A stretch of 64,000 nucleotides of DNA from Leisingera sp. SS27 (GTDB taxonomy: Bacteria > Pseudomonadota > Alphaproteobacteria > Rhodobacterales > Rhodobacteraceae), in the NCBI RefSeq assembly GCF_028368855.1, contig NZ_JAQNCY010000007.1, positions 124,001-188,000 on the forward strand, given 5' to 3'. A program made the position numbers and the translations under genes. Position 1 is the first letter of the stretch, and each line of letters opens with the position of its first letter. Under the pieces are notes generated by a model that worked only from the letters and a program-made list of their open reading frames with translations, was not told the DNA's origin and made no database searches. Of this stretch, positions 44,193 through 53,681 are shown piece by piece.

Positions 44193-45953
44193 ATGAGCCT
44201 CCAGCAGAGTATCCCCTGCGCCGCAACAGCAGCGCAGACCGCCTCCCTGCAGGCGCTTCTCAGCACCTATCTGCGCGAAATGGCCCCCGGCAGCGCCGTG
44301 CTTGCCGGCGACCGCAGCGCAGTGGAAATCCCGCTCAGCCACATCCCCGCCCGGCTGCGGGTGCGGATCACCTATTTCTCCGCAACCGGCCCCCACCGCT
44401 TCGGCCCGGCGCAAATCCTGTTTGATGGCTCCAGCACCTGGCACTCCGCGCCGCCGGTTCAGGTCCTCACCCTGATCGCGCAGGAGTGCTTCACGCGGCT
44501 CAACAGCCGCGATGCGGGCCAGCTGCCGGAGTTCCTGCGCGGCCTCTTCAACAGCAATGCCGGGATCGAGCAGAACCTGGTCCGCCACGCAGGGACACCG
44601 GAACCCGACGGCTTCCTCAGCGCCGAGCAGGCGCTGACGTTTGGCCATTGGCTGCACCCGACACCCAAAAGCCGCGACGGGCTGACCAACTGGCAGCAAA
44701 CAGCCTATGCGCCTGAATACGCGGGTGAATTCCGCCTCACCTACTTTACCGCCGACAAAACACTTGTCACAGAAGGCTCCGCCAATCAGACCCCCGCGGA
44801 CATGCTCCGCCAGATCCCCGGCCTCGGCGGCGTCTTCCGTCTGCGCCCTGATGAGGTGCTGATCCCCGCCCACCCGCTGCAGGCGCAGATGCTGCGGCTG
44901 GATCCGCAGGTGCAGGCTCTGATGGCAACAGGCCGCTTGCGCGATCTGGGCGAGGCCGGCTGCACCTTCACCGCCACCTCCTCCCTGCGCACGCTCTACG
45001 CTGCAAACTGCCCCTGGATGCTGAAATTCTCGGTCCCGGTTCGGCTCACCAACTCCCTGCGCGTGACCAAGCAAAACGAGCTGGAAACCGGCGTCTTGAT
45101 GGCGCGGCTGCTGAAACATCTGGACGCCGTCGGCCCCCGTTTCCGCATCCTGAACGACCCGGCCTATCTGACCCTGACCCTGCCGGGCCGCCGCGAAAGC
45201 GGGTTTGAGGTGATCTTCCGCGACAACCCCTTCACGGGCGCAGCAGGCAAGGGCATCTACAACCTCGCCGCCCTCACCGCCGATCCGCTGCCGGGCCGCG
45301 GCCCGCTCCTCGCCAGCCTGATCCAGCAGGCAGCAGCAGAGCGCGGCGAGGCACCTGCTGAGACCGCCCGCCTTTGGTTCGAGGCCTACCTCACCTGCAT
45401 GCTCGACCCGGTGCTGGACCTCTATGACCGCTACGGCATCGCGCTGGAGGCACATCAGCAGAACAGCCTGCTGGACCTCAGCACCGGCCTGCCGTCGCGC
45501 GGCTTTTACCGCGACAACCAGGGCTATTTCATCGCTGAGGACGCCCTGCCCCGCCTCAGCGCGCTTGAACCCTCGCTGGCACAGCAGCCCGCGCTGGTCT
45601 ATCCGCGCGCGCGCATCAATGAACGGATGGCCTATTATCTGGTGATCAACCAGATCTTTGCAGTGATCCGCCGCCTGGGCTGCGACGGGCTGGCGCCGGA
45701 GCCTGATCTGCTGCTGCAACTGCGCCGCCGCCTGACTACGGCCGCCAGCCGCCTCAGCGGCGCAGGCGCTGACTTCGCCCGCTACCTTCTGACCGCCCCT
45801 GCGCTCAGCGCCAAGGCCAACCTGCTGACCCGCGCCCGCAACGTGGATGAGCTGGAAACCCAAGCGCAAGAGGGGCTGTTCCTGCAGATGCCGAACCCCA
45901 TCGCCGCGGTACAGCCGCAGCACGTGCAGGAGCGCAACGATGTCCCTGCATGA
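44193..45953 (+). CDS. asbA: Petrobactin-type NIS synthetase AsbA
   Basis: A 586-aa IucA/IucC-family (NIS) synthetase. Motifs include HPTPKSRDGL, LIPAHPLQAQML, FTATSSLRTLY, MLKFSVPVRLTNSLRVTK and LEAHQQNSLLD, in line with AsbA, which joins spermidine to citrate. It lies directly before a second NIS gene that resembles AsbB. GGAGG is 7 bases before ATG 44193. Substrate assignment comes from resemblance to AsbA as I remember it and from the full asb gene set. Confidence 0.87.
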   Translation: MSLQQSIPCAATAAQTASLQALLSTYLREMAPGSAVLAGDRSAVEIPLSHIPARLRVRITYFSATGPHRFGPAQILFDGSSTWHSAPPVQVLTLIAQECFTRLNSRDAGQLPEFLRGLFNSNAGIEQNLVRHAGTPEPDGFLSAEQALTFGHWLHPTPKSRDGLTNWQQTAYAPEYAGEFRLTYFTADKTLVTEGSANQTPADMLRQIPGLGGVFRLRPDEVLIPAHPLQAQMLRLDPQVQALMATGRLRDLGEAGCTFTATSSLRTLYAANCPWMLKFSVPVRLTNSLRVTKQNELETGVLMARLLKHLDAVGPRFRILNDPAYLTLTLPGRRESGFEVIFRDNPFTGAAGKGIYNLAALTADPLPGRGPLLASLIQQAAAERGEAPAETARLWFEAYLTCMLDPVLDLYDRYGIALEAHQQNSLLDLSTGLPSRGFYRDNQGYFIAEDALPRLSALEPSLAQQPALVYPRARINERMAYYLVINQIFAVIRRLGCDGLAPEPDLLLQLRRRLTTAASRLSGAGADFARYLLTAPALSAKANLLTRARNVDELETQAQEGLFLQMPNPIAAVQPQHVQERNDVPA

Positions 45954-47652
45954 GACCGTGAGCCGCGCCACATCCGCCCCCCGTGTCCTGCGCCAGCTGT
46001 GCGAGGCGCTCCTGTGCGAGGGCTGGGCCGCCGCGTTGCAACTGGATCGCGGCCAGACCCTCAGCTGGTCCTTCCGCCGGACCCAATTCCGCGCCCGCGG
46101 CCGCCGCGGCGCCTTTGGCCGCTACCGGCTGCAGGAAGGCAGCATCGAGATCCGCGACGGCCTCACATGGCGCCCCGCCAGTACCGCGGATGTGCTGGCA
46201 GCAGTTGCGGACCCCTCGCCTGCGCTGGACATCCTGCGCGCCGACCTTCAGCACACCGAACACCTCAGCGATCTGACCGCGCTGCACATCCCCGCCGCAA
46301 CCCGGCGGCACCGTTTGGGTATCTCCGCGCTGGAAACCGCCCTGCACGAGGGCCACCCCTATCACCCCTGCTACAAGGCCCGCAGCGGTTTCACCGACGC
46401 CGACCACCTCGCCTACGGGCCGGAGGGCGGGCAGACCTTCCGCCTGACAGGCGTGCTATTCCACCAGTCTCTGGTGCAGCAAGTGCTGCCTTCACCGGAT
46501 TTCTGGGAGCACGAGCTGGGCCGGAAAGAATGGCAGCGCATCACCGCGCTGGCAGAGCGGAACGGCGCGCCTCTGGATAGCTTCCGCCTGCTGCCCCTGC
46601 ATCCGTGGCAGCACGCCAAGCTGCAATCAGACCCGCTTTTCACCAAATGGCGCAACGCGGGCCGGCTCGCAGAGATTGGCCCCATCGGCACACCCTGCCG
46701 CGCCACCCAGTCAATCCGCACCCTGATGAACGCCGCAGACCCCGCCCGCGCCCATGTGAAGACCGCGATGGCGATGCGCAACACCTCCTCGCTGCGCACC
46801 CTCGCGCCGGAGTCGGTCGCCGTCGCGCCCGCGATCTCCAACTGGCTGGCGCAGGTCCTGGACAGCGACCCGCTGTTCACCAGCCGCTACCCGCTGACCA
46901 TCCTGCCGGAATACGCCGCCATCACCGCCGGCCGCGGCACCGTGCTGGACGGGCATCTGGCCGCGATCTGGCGGCAAAGCCCTCAGGCGCTTGGCCTGCC
47001 CGCGGAACATATGATGCCCGTGAACGGCCTCGCCCTCACCGACCCCGACGGCCGCCCCCTGATTGCCCCCTGGATCGAAACCCACGGCCTCGACGCCTGG
47101 CTCGCCCGGCTGATCGAAGTGGCAGTGCTGCCAGTCTGGCACCTCATGGCAGCCCATGGCATCGGGCTGGAGGCGCACGGCCAGAACCTGATCCTGCACC
47201 ACGAGGACGGCTGGCCCACCGGCCTTATCGCCCGCGACTTCCACGAAAGCCTGGAATACGTGCCGGAGCTGCTGTCGCGCCCGGACCTCTGCCCGGATCT
47301 CGCGCAGATCGACCCGGCCTACAAACACGCACCACCGGACAAATTCCACCGCATGTCCAGCGCCGAAGAACTGCGCTGGCTGGTGATGGACACGCTGTTT
47401 GTCTTCAACCTCGCCGACCTCTCGGACCTTCTGCAGCACCACTACGGGCTGGCAGAGGCGACCTTCTGGCGCCGCGTCCGCACCCGCCTGGACCGCTACG
47501 CGGCTGAGCACGGAATGCAGGGCCGGCAGGCGGCCTTTGCCCCCTTCACCCCGCAAATCCGCGCCGAAAGCCTGATTTCCCGCAAGTTAGACCCTGACAA
47601 GCCGCAGCACGGCCACCTGATCGCCAACGCCCTGGCCACCGGAAAAGGATAA
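45940..47652 (+). CDS. asbB: Petrobactin-type NIS synthetase AsbB
   Basis: A 570-aa NIS synthetase resembling AsbB. Matching blocks are GHPYHPCYKARSGF, LLPLHPWQHAKL, TQSIRTLMNAADPARAHVK, APAISNWLAQVL, GLEAHGQNLILHHEDG and ARDFHESLEYVPE. AsbB acts with AsbA to add the second spermidine arm and build the citrate backbone. It starts 14 bp inside asbA with AGGAG 8 bases upstream, so it is translationally coupled. Confidence 0.88.
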   Translation: MSLHETVSRATSAPRVLRQLCEALLCEGWAAALQLDRGQTLSWSFRRTQFRARGRRGAFGRYRLQEGSIEIRDGLTWRPASTADVLAAVADPSPALDILRADLQHTEHLSDLTALHIPAATRRHRLGISALETALHEGHPYHPCYKARSGFTDADHLAYGPEGGQTFRLTGVLFHQSLVQQVLPSPDFWEHELGRKEWQRITALAERNGAPLDSFRLLPLHPWQHAKLQSDPLFTKWRNAGRLAEIGPIGTPCRATQSIRTLMNAADPARAHVKTAMAMRNTSSLRTLAPESVAVAPAISNWLAQVLDSDPLFTSRYPLTILPEYAAITAGRGTVLDGHLAAIWRQSPQALGLPAEHMMPVNGLALTDPDGRPLIAPWIETHGLDAWLARLIEVAVLPVWHLMAAHGIGLEAHGQNLILHHEDGWPTGLIARDFHESLEYVPELLSRPDLCPDLAQIDPAYKHAPPDKFHRMSSAEELRWLVMDTLFVFNLADLSDLLQHHYGLAEATFWRRVRTRLDRYAAEHGMQGRQAAFAPFTPQIRAESLISRKLDPDKPQHGHLIANALATGKG

Positions 47653-47657
47653 CCGCC

Positions 47658-48890
47658 ATGTTTGTTCTGAACGACACGACCATCGACCCCTCTGACCTCG
47701 CCGCGCGGCTGAACCGCGTGCTGACGGAGCCCGCCACGCACCGCTACGGCCTGCACATGCAAAACGCCGGCGCCGCACTCTCGGCGCTTTTGTACCTGCG
47801 CGCGCAAGGCGCCGGCGTCTTCCCGATCCACGCGGGCATCCCGCCGGAAACTGCCCGCGAAATGGCGCAGGCGGCGGGCTGCGACGTGATGCTCAGCGAC
47901 GGGCTGAAACAGATCAGCCTACCCCAGACGGACACCGCCCCGCGCGGCGGCGTTCTGGTGCAGATGAGCTCCGGCACCACCGGTGCCGCCAAGGTGATCA
48001 CCCGCAGCTGGGCGGAAATCGCGGCAGAGGTCAAAAGCTACGCCGCCTTCTTCACAGCCAGCGCCGCGATGACGCCGGTGATCGCCTGCCCCGTCACCCA
48101 TTCCTACGGGCTGATTGCCGGCGTTTTCGTGGCGCTGCACCGCGGCCATGTGCCGGTGGTGCTCGACAGCCTGAACCCGAAATACATCCTGCGCCGCCTG
48201 CGCGAAACCGATCAGCCGCTGCTTTATACCTCGCCCGCTATGCTGCACACGCTGGCGCGCCTCCTGCCCGATGGCCAGCGCCTCTACGCGGCCAACACCT
48301 CCGGCACCGTGCTGCCAGAGGCCTGGTTCCAAACGATCCGCGCCCGCACCACCCATCTGTTCCAGCAGTACGGCTGTTCGGAGGGTGGCTGCGTCGCCAT
48401 CAACCAGGATTTGCAGAACCCGTATGACGTCGGCCAGCCGCTGCCGCATGTGACCCTGACCGCAGGCCACAACGACACCCCGGACGCGGTCCGCATCACC
48501 ATCGCAGGGCAAACAATCGACACCGGCGACCTCGGCTGCCTCAATGACAGCGGCATGCTGGTCTTCACCGCCCGTGCCGATGACATGATCAACGTTGCTG
48601 GCCTCAACGTCTATCCGCAGGACGTGGAAAAAGCCGTCATGGCCCTGCCCGGCGTCAGTGACGCCGTCGCCTTCCGCCTGCCTGACCTGCATTCCGGCGC
48701 CCGCGCGGGGCTCTTGTATGCCGGCACCGCCAGTGAAGACACCATCCGCCAGGCCTGCCGCACAGCCCTTGCGGATTACCAGCAGCCTGCGCTGATCCGG
48801 CACTTGCCCGCCCTGCCCCGCCAGGCCAACGGCAAGATCAGCCGCCGCGAGATCGCCGCAGAGTTTACACCGGAGAGTGCAGACGCATGA
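47658..48890 (+). CDS. asbC: 3,4-dihydroxybenzoate-AMP ligase AsbC
   Basis: A 410-aa acyl-adenylating enzyme with the AMP-binding motif VQMSSGTTGAAKVITRS, QQYGCSEGG and the late MLVFTARADDMINVAGLNVYP hinge. In petrobactin synthesis AsbC activates 3,4-dihydroxybenzoate and loads it on the AsbD carrier. The protein is short for the ANL family, as AsbC is. It begins 5 bp after asbB and overlaps the carrier gene by 4 bp. Confidence 0.88.
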   Translation: MFVLNDTTIDPSDLAARLNRVLTEPATHRYGLHMQNAGAALSALLYLRAQGAGVFPIHAGIPPETAREMAQAAGCDVMLSDGLKQISLPQTDTAPRGGVLVQMSSGTTGAAKVITRSWAEIAAEVKSYAAFFTASAAMTPVIACPVTHSYGLIAGVFVALHRGHVPVVLDSLNPKYILRRLRETDQPLLYTSPAMLHTLARLLPDGQRLYAANTSGTVLPEAWFQTIRARTTHLFQQYGCSEGGCVAINQDLQNPYDVGQPLPHVTLTAGHNDTPDAVRITIAGQTIDTGDLGCLNDSGMLVFTARADDMINVAGLNVYPQDVEKAVMALPGVSDAVAFRLPDLHSGARAGLLYAGTASEDTIRQACRTALADYQQPALIRHLPALPRQANGKISRREIAAEFTPESADA

Positions 48891-50197
48891 CCTATGACAC
48901 CATCCTCGAGGCTATCCGCCAGACCCTCTCCGGCCCGCTTGCCAACCCGTATATGCAGAACTTCTCCGCCCAGGCGGTGCTGAACGACGACCTGCACATC
49001 GACTCGGTGATCCTGATCAACCTGATGCTGTATCTGGAAACGGACCATGGCATCGAGATGCCGGAACGCGAGCTGTCCAAGAGCGATTTCGCAACCGTCG
49101 ACGGGCTGATCCGGATGCTGCTGGGCGAGGCCCCTGAAGCCGCCGAAGACACCTCCAACGCCCCCGCCCCCAGCGAAATCACCGTGCATTGCTTCGTCAG
49201 CTGCCTCTGCGCCGCGATCCGGCGGCATGAGCATCTGAACTTCCGCCCGTTCTATTTCGGCACCTGGGACAGCAGCTTTGCGGTGACGCCTGCGATGCAA
49301 CTCGCCTACCACAGCGAGGAGATCACCCAGGACCACTTCGCGGCTTGGGTCGAGCGGCTCTACAACATCCCGGTGCGCGAATGGTACGACCACAGCCGGA
49401 CCAAGGAACAGAACCTGATCCGCTTCGAACAGCTCCTCTCAACCAAATCCGATGACGAGCAGCTGGTGGTCTTCCTCGACATGTTCCACCTGCCGGAGCG
49501 CGAGAACAAGTACAACCAGAACCCCTTCCCGCATTACGTCATCATTGAGCAGACCGATGATCCGGACCTCTGGCACCTTTATGATCCGGACTACCGCTGG
49601 CGTGGCGACCTGCCGCGCGAAACCATCCTGAACGCGATGGCGCAGCCCACCGTCGCGGGCGGCTATATCCTGAACAGCGGCGATGCGCAGGCCCCGCAGG
49701 CACAGGATCTGGCGGCCTATTTCACTGAGACTTTCCGCAGCGAGGACAACCTGCTGACCTCCGCCCTGCGGCAGATCTTTGAATACCACTGTGCCCCCGC
49801 CCGCCCGCTGGCGCTGGCCGACCTGGGCCGTGCGGTGCGCGAAATGCCGGTGCTCTCTTTGCGCAAATACGCCTATGAGCACGCCTTTGCCTTCTTCTGG
49901 CAGGAGCTGGACACACCGTTCGAGCCCTTCGACGCCGAATGCGACCGGGTCGAAGCGCTTTGCGAAGGCTTCCGCAGCTTGCACTTTCTGGCCGCCCGCA
50001 TCGCCCATACCGGCGACCGCGCCATGATCCCCGACCTGTTCGCAGCGCTCGATTCGCTGGACCAGCTCGAATTCACCATCAAAGCAGCGCTTCATGCCCA
50101 GTTTGACACTTGGTGCGCCGCCAACCTGCCAGCCCCGCCCAGTTTTCCGGCCAGCTCGCAACTGGAAGACACCCAGCCGCAGGAGGTACCGGCATGA
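48887..50197 (+). CDS. asbDE: Fused carrier protein and condensing enzyme AsbD-AsbE
   Basis: A 436-aa protein in two parts. Residues 1-85 are an acyl/aryl carrier domain with the phosphopantetheine Ser in LHIDSVILINLMLY (Ser40), as in AsbD. From about residue 100 a second domain (ITVHCFVSCLCAAIRR; FRPFYFGTWDSSFAV; HYVIIEQTDDPDLWHLYDPDYRW begins this block) corresponds to AsbE, which transfers dihydroxybenzoate from the carrier to spermidine. In Bacillus these are two genes; here one frame covers both. The linker is Pro/Ala-rich (about 86-100). Confidence 0.83.
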   Translation: MTYDTILEAIRQTLSGPLANPYMQNFSAQAVLNDDLHIDSVILINLMLYLETDHGIEMPERELSKSDFATVDGLIRMLLGEAPEAAEDTSNAPAPSEITVHCFVSCLCAAIRRHEHLNFRPFYFGTWDSSFAVTPAMQLAYHSEEITQDHFAAWVERLYNIPVREWYDHSRTKEQNLIRFEQLLSTKSDDEQLVVFLDMFHLPERENKYNQNPFPHYVIIEQTDDPDLWHLYDPDYRWRGDLPRETILNAMAQPTVAGGYILNSGDAQAPQAQDLAAYFTETFRSEDNLLTSALRQIFEYHCAPARPLALADLGRAVREMPVLSLRKYAYEHAFAFFWQELDTPFEPFDAECDRVEALCEGFRSLHFLAARIAHTGDRAMIPDLFAALDSLDQLEFTIKAALHAQFDTWCAANLPAPPSFPASSQLEDTQPQEVPA

Positions 50198-51033
50198 AAA
50201 TCTCGCTTTGCACCATTTCCTTCCGCCACCAGCTGATCGGGCTCAAAGACATAGCCTTCTGGGCCCGCGACAACGGGTTTCAGGGGATTGAGCTGTGGGG
50301 CGTCCACGCCCGCAACCAATCCCCCTTGGCCATTCACAACGCCCAGTGGATGGCCGCGCAGGGCCTGTCGGTGCCGATGATCAGCGACTACCTGCCGCTG
50401 CATGACCCGGACCTGCTGCGCAGCCGCACCCTGGCGCTCTGCGCCCAGGCCCGGACCTGGGGCGCGGCCAAGATGCGCACCTTTGCGGGCCAGCAGGCCA
50501 GCGCCGATGCCACCCCGGAGGAGCGCCGCCAGATCACCCGCGCCCTGCGCGAAGCCTGCATCATCGCCGCGGATCACGGGCTGCGCCTGCTGGTGGAAAC
50601 CCACCCCGGCACCCTCGCCGACACGCTCTCCGCCACCTGCGATTTGATCGACGCCACGGATCACGACGCGCTCGCCATCAACTTCGACGCGCTGCACGTC
50701 TGGGAAGGCGGCGACGACCCGGTGGAGGCCCGCCGCATCCTGTTGCCCCGCATCGCCCATTACCACCTGAAAAACGTCTCCGCCCGCAACCGGCTGGACG
50801 TCTTTGCCCCCGCCAACGTCTACAGCGCCGCAGGCAGCCGCGACGGCATGGTACCACTGTTCCAGGGCGCCTATGACTACAGCGCGCTGCTGGCAGAAAT
50901 GGCCCAGGACCCGGCCTGCGAGGCCTCCCTGGAATGGTTCGGGGATGCGGTTTTCCAGACTCTGCTAAGCGATATCACCCAGATTCGCACCCGAACCCGG
51001 CGGCCGGAGCCCGAAACCGCGGAAGCGGTCTGA
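50194..51033 (+). CDS. asbF: 3-dehydroshikimate dehydratase AsbF
   Basis: A 279-aa xylose-isomerase-like TIM barrel. It starts MKISLCTISFRHQ, as in AsbF, and shows metal-site positions in LLVETHPGTLADT, NFDALHVWEGGDDP, YHLKNVS and EASLEWFGD. It makes 3,4-dihydroxybenzoate, the unusual catechol of petrobactin, from 3-dehydroshikimate. AGGAGG precedes the ATG, which overlaps the asbDE stop. It ends the asb operon before a bidirectional terminator. Confidence 0.92.
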   Translation: MKISLCTISFRHQLIGLKDIAFWARDNGFQGIELWGVHARNQSPLAIHNAQWMAAQGLSVPMISDYLPLHDPDLLRSRTLALCAQARTWGAAKMRTFAGQQASADATPEERRQITRALREACIIAADHGLRLLVETHPGTLADTLSATCDLIDATDHDALAINFDALHVWEGGDDPVEARRILLPRIAHYHLKNVSARNRLDVFAPANVYSAAGSRDGMVPLFQGAYDYSALLAEMAQDPACEASLEWFGDAVFQTLLSDITQIRTRTRRPEPETAEAV

Positions 51034-51061
51034 AAACGTCGGCCCCCGATCCTGGCACAAG

Positions 51062-51095
51062 AAACCCGGCACGCTGGCAGACGTGCCGGGTTTTC
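51062..51095. terminator. Bidirectional terminator between asbF and the exporter gene
   Basis: Perfect 12-bp stem AAACCCGGCACG (51062-51073) and CGTGCCGGGTTT (51082-51093) with an 8-base loop, T-rich on the plus side and on the complement. It serves both converging genes. Confidence 0.85.
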
Positions 51096-51121
51096 TGCTT
51101 CCGCATCCTGCCTGTATGAAA

Positions 51122-52960
51122 TCACACCGCCTCAGGCACCCGCTCCGCCGCGCCCGCCTGGCGCTGCCACAGCCCTGCATAGACCCCCTGCTGCGCCAGC
51201 AGTTCCGCGTGGCTGCCGTCCTCGGCAACCTCCCCCTCCCGCAGCACCACGATCCGGTCCATCTGGGCAATCGTCGACAGCCGGTGGGCAATCGCAATCA
51301 CCGTCTTGCCCTGCATAACGTCCCAAAGCGTCTTCTGGATCGCTTCCTCCACCGCACTGTCGAGTGCTGAGGTCGCCTCGTCCAGAATCAGGACAGGCGC
51401 GTTCTTCAGCACCACCCGCGCAATTGCGATCCGCTGCCGCTGGCCGCCCGACAGCGCCACGCCGCGTTCCCCCACATGGGCGTCATAGCCGGTCCGCCCC
51501 GCGTGGTCGCGCAACCCCATGATGAAGTCATGCGCCTCGGCGCGTTTGGCGGCGGCAATCATCTCCGCTTCCGTCGCACTCGGGTTGCCGTACATGATAT
51601 TGGCCCGCACCGAGCGGTGGATGAGCGAGGTGTTTTGCGTCACCACCCCGATCCGGCTGCGCAGGCTCTCCTGCGTCACCCCGCGGATGTCCTGCCCGTC
51701 GATCAGGATGCGCCCGCCTTCAGGGTCGCGGAACCGCAAGAGCAGGTTGATCAGGGTCGATTTCCCTGCCCCCGACGGCCCGGCAATACCAACCCGCTGG
51801 CCCGCCGGTATGTGCAGGTCGATCCCGTTCACCCCGCCTGCCGTGTTGCCGTAATGGTGCCGCAGCCCCTCGATCCGCACCTCGGCACGGGCCACCTCCA
51901 AGGGCTTTGCCCCCGGCGCATCCATCACCTCATGCGCTGCCGACAAGGACCGCAGCCCCTCGCGGATCACCCCCATGTTCTCAAACAGCCGGATCGTCAC
52001 CCACAGGATCCAGCCGCTCATCCCGTTGAGCCGGATCGTCAGCGCCGACACCGCCGCCACCTCACCAACGCTGACAGACCCGCGCATCCACAGCCAGATG
52101 GCCGGCGCCACTACGATCAGAATCAGCACACCGTTGATGGCGATGCTGCCAAACGCCAGCCGCGTCATCATCCGCAGAAACCGCTGATAGCGCGTCCGCA
52201 GCCGCCGCAGCGCCGACAAGGCATAGGCCTGCTCCTGCCCGTCGCGGGCAAACAGCTTCACCGTTTCGATATTGCCATAGGCATCGACAATCCGCCCGGT
52301 CGCGGCAGAGCGCGCATCGGACCATTTCTCAGCTGTCGCCGCCACATTCAGCGCGGTATGGCGCACATAAAGCGCATAAAGCCCCACCCAGGCCACCAGC
52401 GGCACCGCCAGCCGCCAGTCGATCTGCGTCAGCACCACCACCGCGCCGATCATGTATGTGACGGCAAACAGCACCGCCTCGAACAGCATATGCACGCTGT
52501 CCTGCACCGCAGGCCCCATCTGCATCACCCGGTTGCTCAGCCGCCCGGCGAAATCGTTCTGAAAGAACCCCGCCGACTGCCCCAAAAGATGCCGGTGCGC
52601 CTGCCAGCGCACCTGCTCCTGCAAGTTCGACGACAGCGTCTGCTCCAAGAGCAGGTGATTGAGCCCCACCAGCGACGGCCGCACGATCAGCACGCAGAAC
52701 AGCGCCAGCAGCATCTCCGTCCCATGCGCAGCCCAGAACGCCCCGGCGCCGGTCTCCGCCATCAGGTCCACCACCCGGCCGGAATAGAAGATCAGCCCGC
52801 TCTCCATCAGCGCGGTCAGAACGCCGGTGGCAAACATCAGCGGCAGCCATTTGCGGTAGGGCGCCAGCTGCTGCGCCAGATAGGCCCGCAAGGCGGGCCG
52901 CGGCGGCGCCTGATGCGCAGGCGCAAAGGGATCGACAAGGTTTTCAAAAGCCCGGAACAT
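51122..52960 (-). CDS. ABC exporter (fused membrane and ATPase domains), likely siderophore export
   Basis: A 612-aa half-transporter: six membrane helices in the first 330 residues, then an ATPase domain with Walker A GPSGAGKSTLINLL, signature LSGGQRQRIAIARV, Walker B PVLILDEATSALDS and the switch His AHRLSTI. It resembles the lipid/multidrug exporter class often tied to siderophore operons. It converges on the asb operon and precedes a DUF2218 gene and a TonB system, so siderophore export is likely. The substrate is inferred from context. Confidence 0.88.
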   Translation of the reverse strand: MFRAFENLVDPFAPAHQAPPRPALRAYLAQQLAPYRKWLPLMFATGVLTALMESGLIFYSGRVVDLMAETGAGAFWAAHGTEMLLALFCVLIVRPSLVGLNHLLLEQTLSSNLQEQVRWQAHRHLLGQSAGFFQNDFAGRLSNRVMQMGPAVQDSVHMLFEAVLFAVTYMIGAVVVLTQIDWRLAVPLVAWVGLYALYVRHTALNVAATAEKWSDARSAATGRIVDAYGNIETVKLFARDGQEQAYALSALRRLRTRYQRFLRMMTRLAFGSIAINGVLILIVVAPAIWLWMRGSVSVGEVAAVSALTIRLNGMSGWILWVTIRLFENMGVIREGLRSLSAAHEVMDAPGAKPLEVARAEVRIEGLRHHYGNTAGGVNGIDLHIPAGQRVGIAGPSGAGKSTLINLLLRFRDPEGGRILIDGQDIRGVTQESLRSRIGVVTQNTSLIHRSVRANIMYGNPSATEAEMIAAAKRAEAHDFIMGLRDHAGRTGYDAHVGERGVALSGGQRQRIAIARVVLKNAPVLILDEATSALDSAVEEAIQKTLWDVMQGKTVIAIAHRLSTIAQMDRIVVLREGEVAEDGSHAELLAQQGVYAGLWQRQAGAAERVPEAV

Positions 52961-53227
52961 TTTGGAGGCCTCTCAAGGATTTTCATGGAACCGCTTGAGA
53001 TGTGGGTCGCCGTATCCGCCCGCCCGAATCCCCGGAACCAGAGACTAACAAGGGCAAGGGCGCGGATCCTGCCTGCACCGCAGCCCGCTCCTTTTAGGGG
53101 CCCCTGCCCCGCTTGTCAGCAGCGAAATTCGCGCCCCGTTGGCAAAATGCGCCCCGGATTTCTGCTTGCGGCAGGCCTGCAGCCCGTTATTGTGCTGCAA
53201 TCTGAGTAAAACACTAAGGATTACATC

Positions 53228-53521
53228 ATGCTCACCGATCAGGGCCGTTTTGAGACCCCGAACGCCTCCAGATACCTGCAGCAGCTTTGCAAGCATTTTG
53301 CGCATAAGGTTGCCGTCGAACACGACGGTACCCGCGGCACCGTCGCGCTGGGAATGGGGCCTGCGACATTGCAGGCCACAGGAAACACCCTGACCGCCGA
53401 GGTCACTGCACCTGACGCCGCAGACCTGGCCGAGGCCCGCGACATTATCGACCGCCACCTCGCCCGCTTCGCCTTCCGCGAGGCGTTTGAGGCGATGGAC
53501 TGGCAATCAGACGCCGCCTGA
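53228..53521 (+). CDS. DUF2218 protein
   Basis: A 97-aa protein of the DUF2218 family (FETPNASRYLQQLCKHFAHKV start; ARDIIDRHLARFAFRE near the end). Family members are small and often lie in iron-uptake clusters. The function is unknown. AAGGA precedes the ATG. It is divergent from the exporter and upstream of exbB, and may be cotranscribed with the TonB genes. Confidence 0.82.
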   Translation: MLTDQGRFETPNASRYLQQLCKHFAHKVAVEHDGTRGTVALGMGPATLQATGNTLTAEVTAPDAADLAEARDIIDRHLARFAFREAFEAMDWQSDAA

Positions 53522-53681
53522 TCCCAGAATCTTGACAAAACGGGTTGGGTTTCCTACCCGTGACCCCGCGTTTCCCCCGGAACGCTTCCAGCAAGGCACT
53601 CCCCGCTCCCTCAGGGGCCGCCCAGCCATTTCCGAAAAACCGGCGCCGCCCCTCGCGGCGCTTCTGGCTGGAGACCGGTCC

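Noticed and set aside
51476-53209. 577-codon plus-strand frame opposite the ABC exporter
   Set aside because: Arg/His/Pro-rich shadow of the ABC transporter; the minus strand has all ABC motifs.
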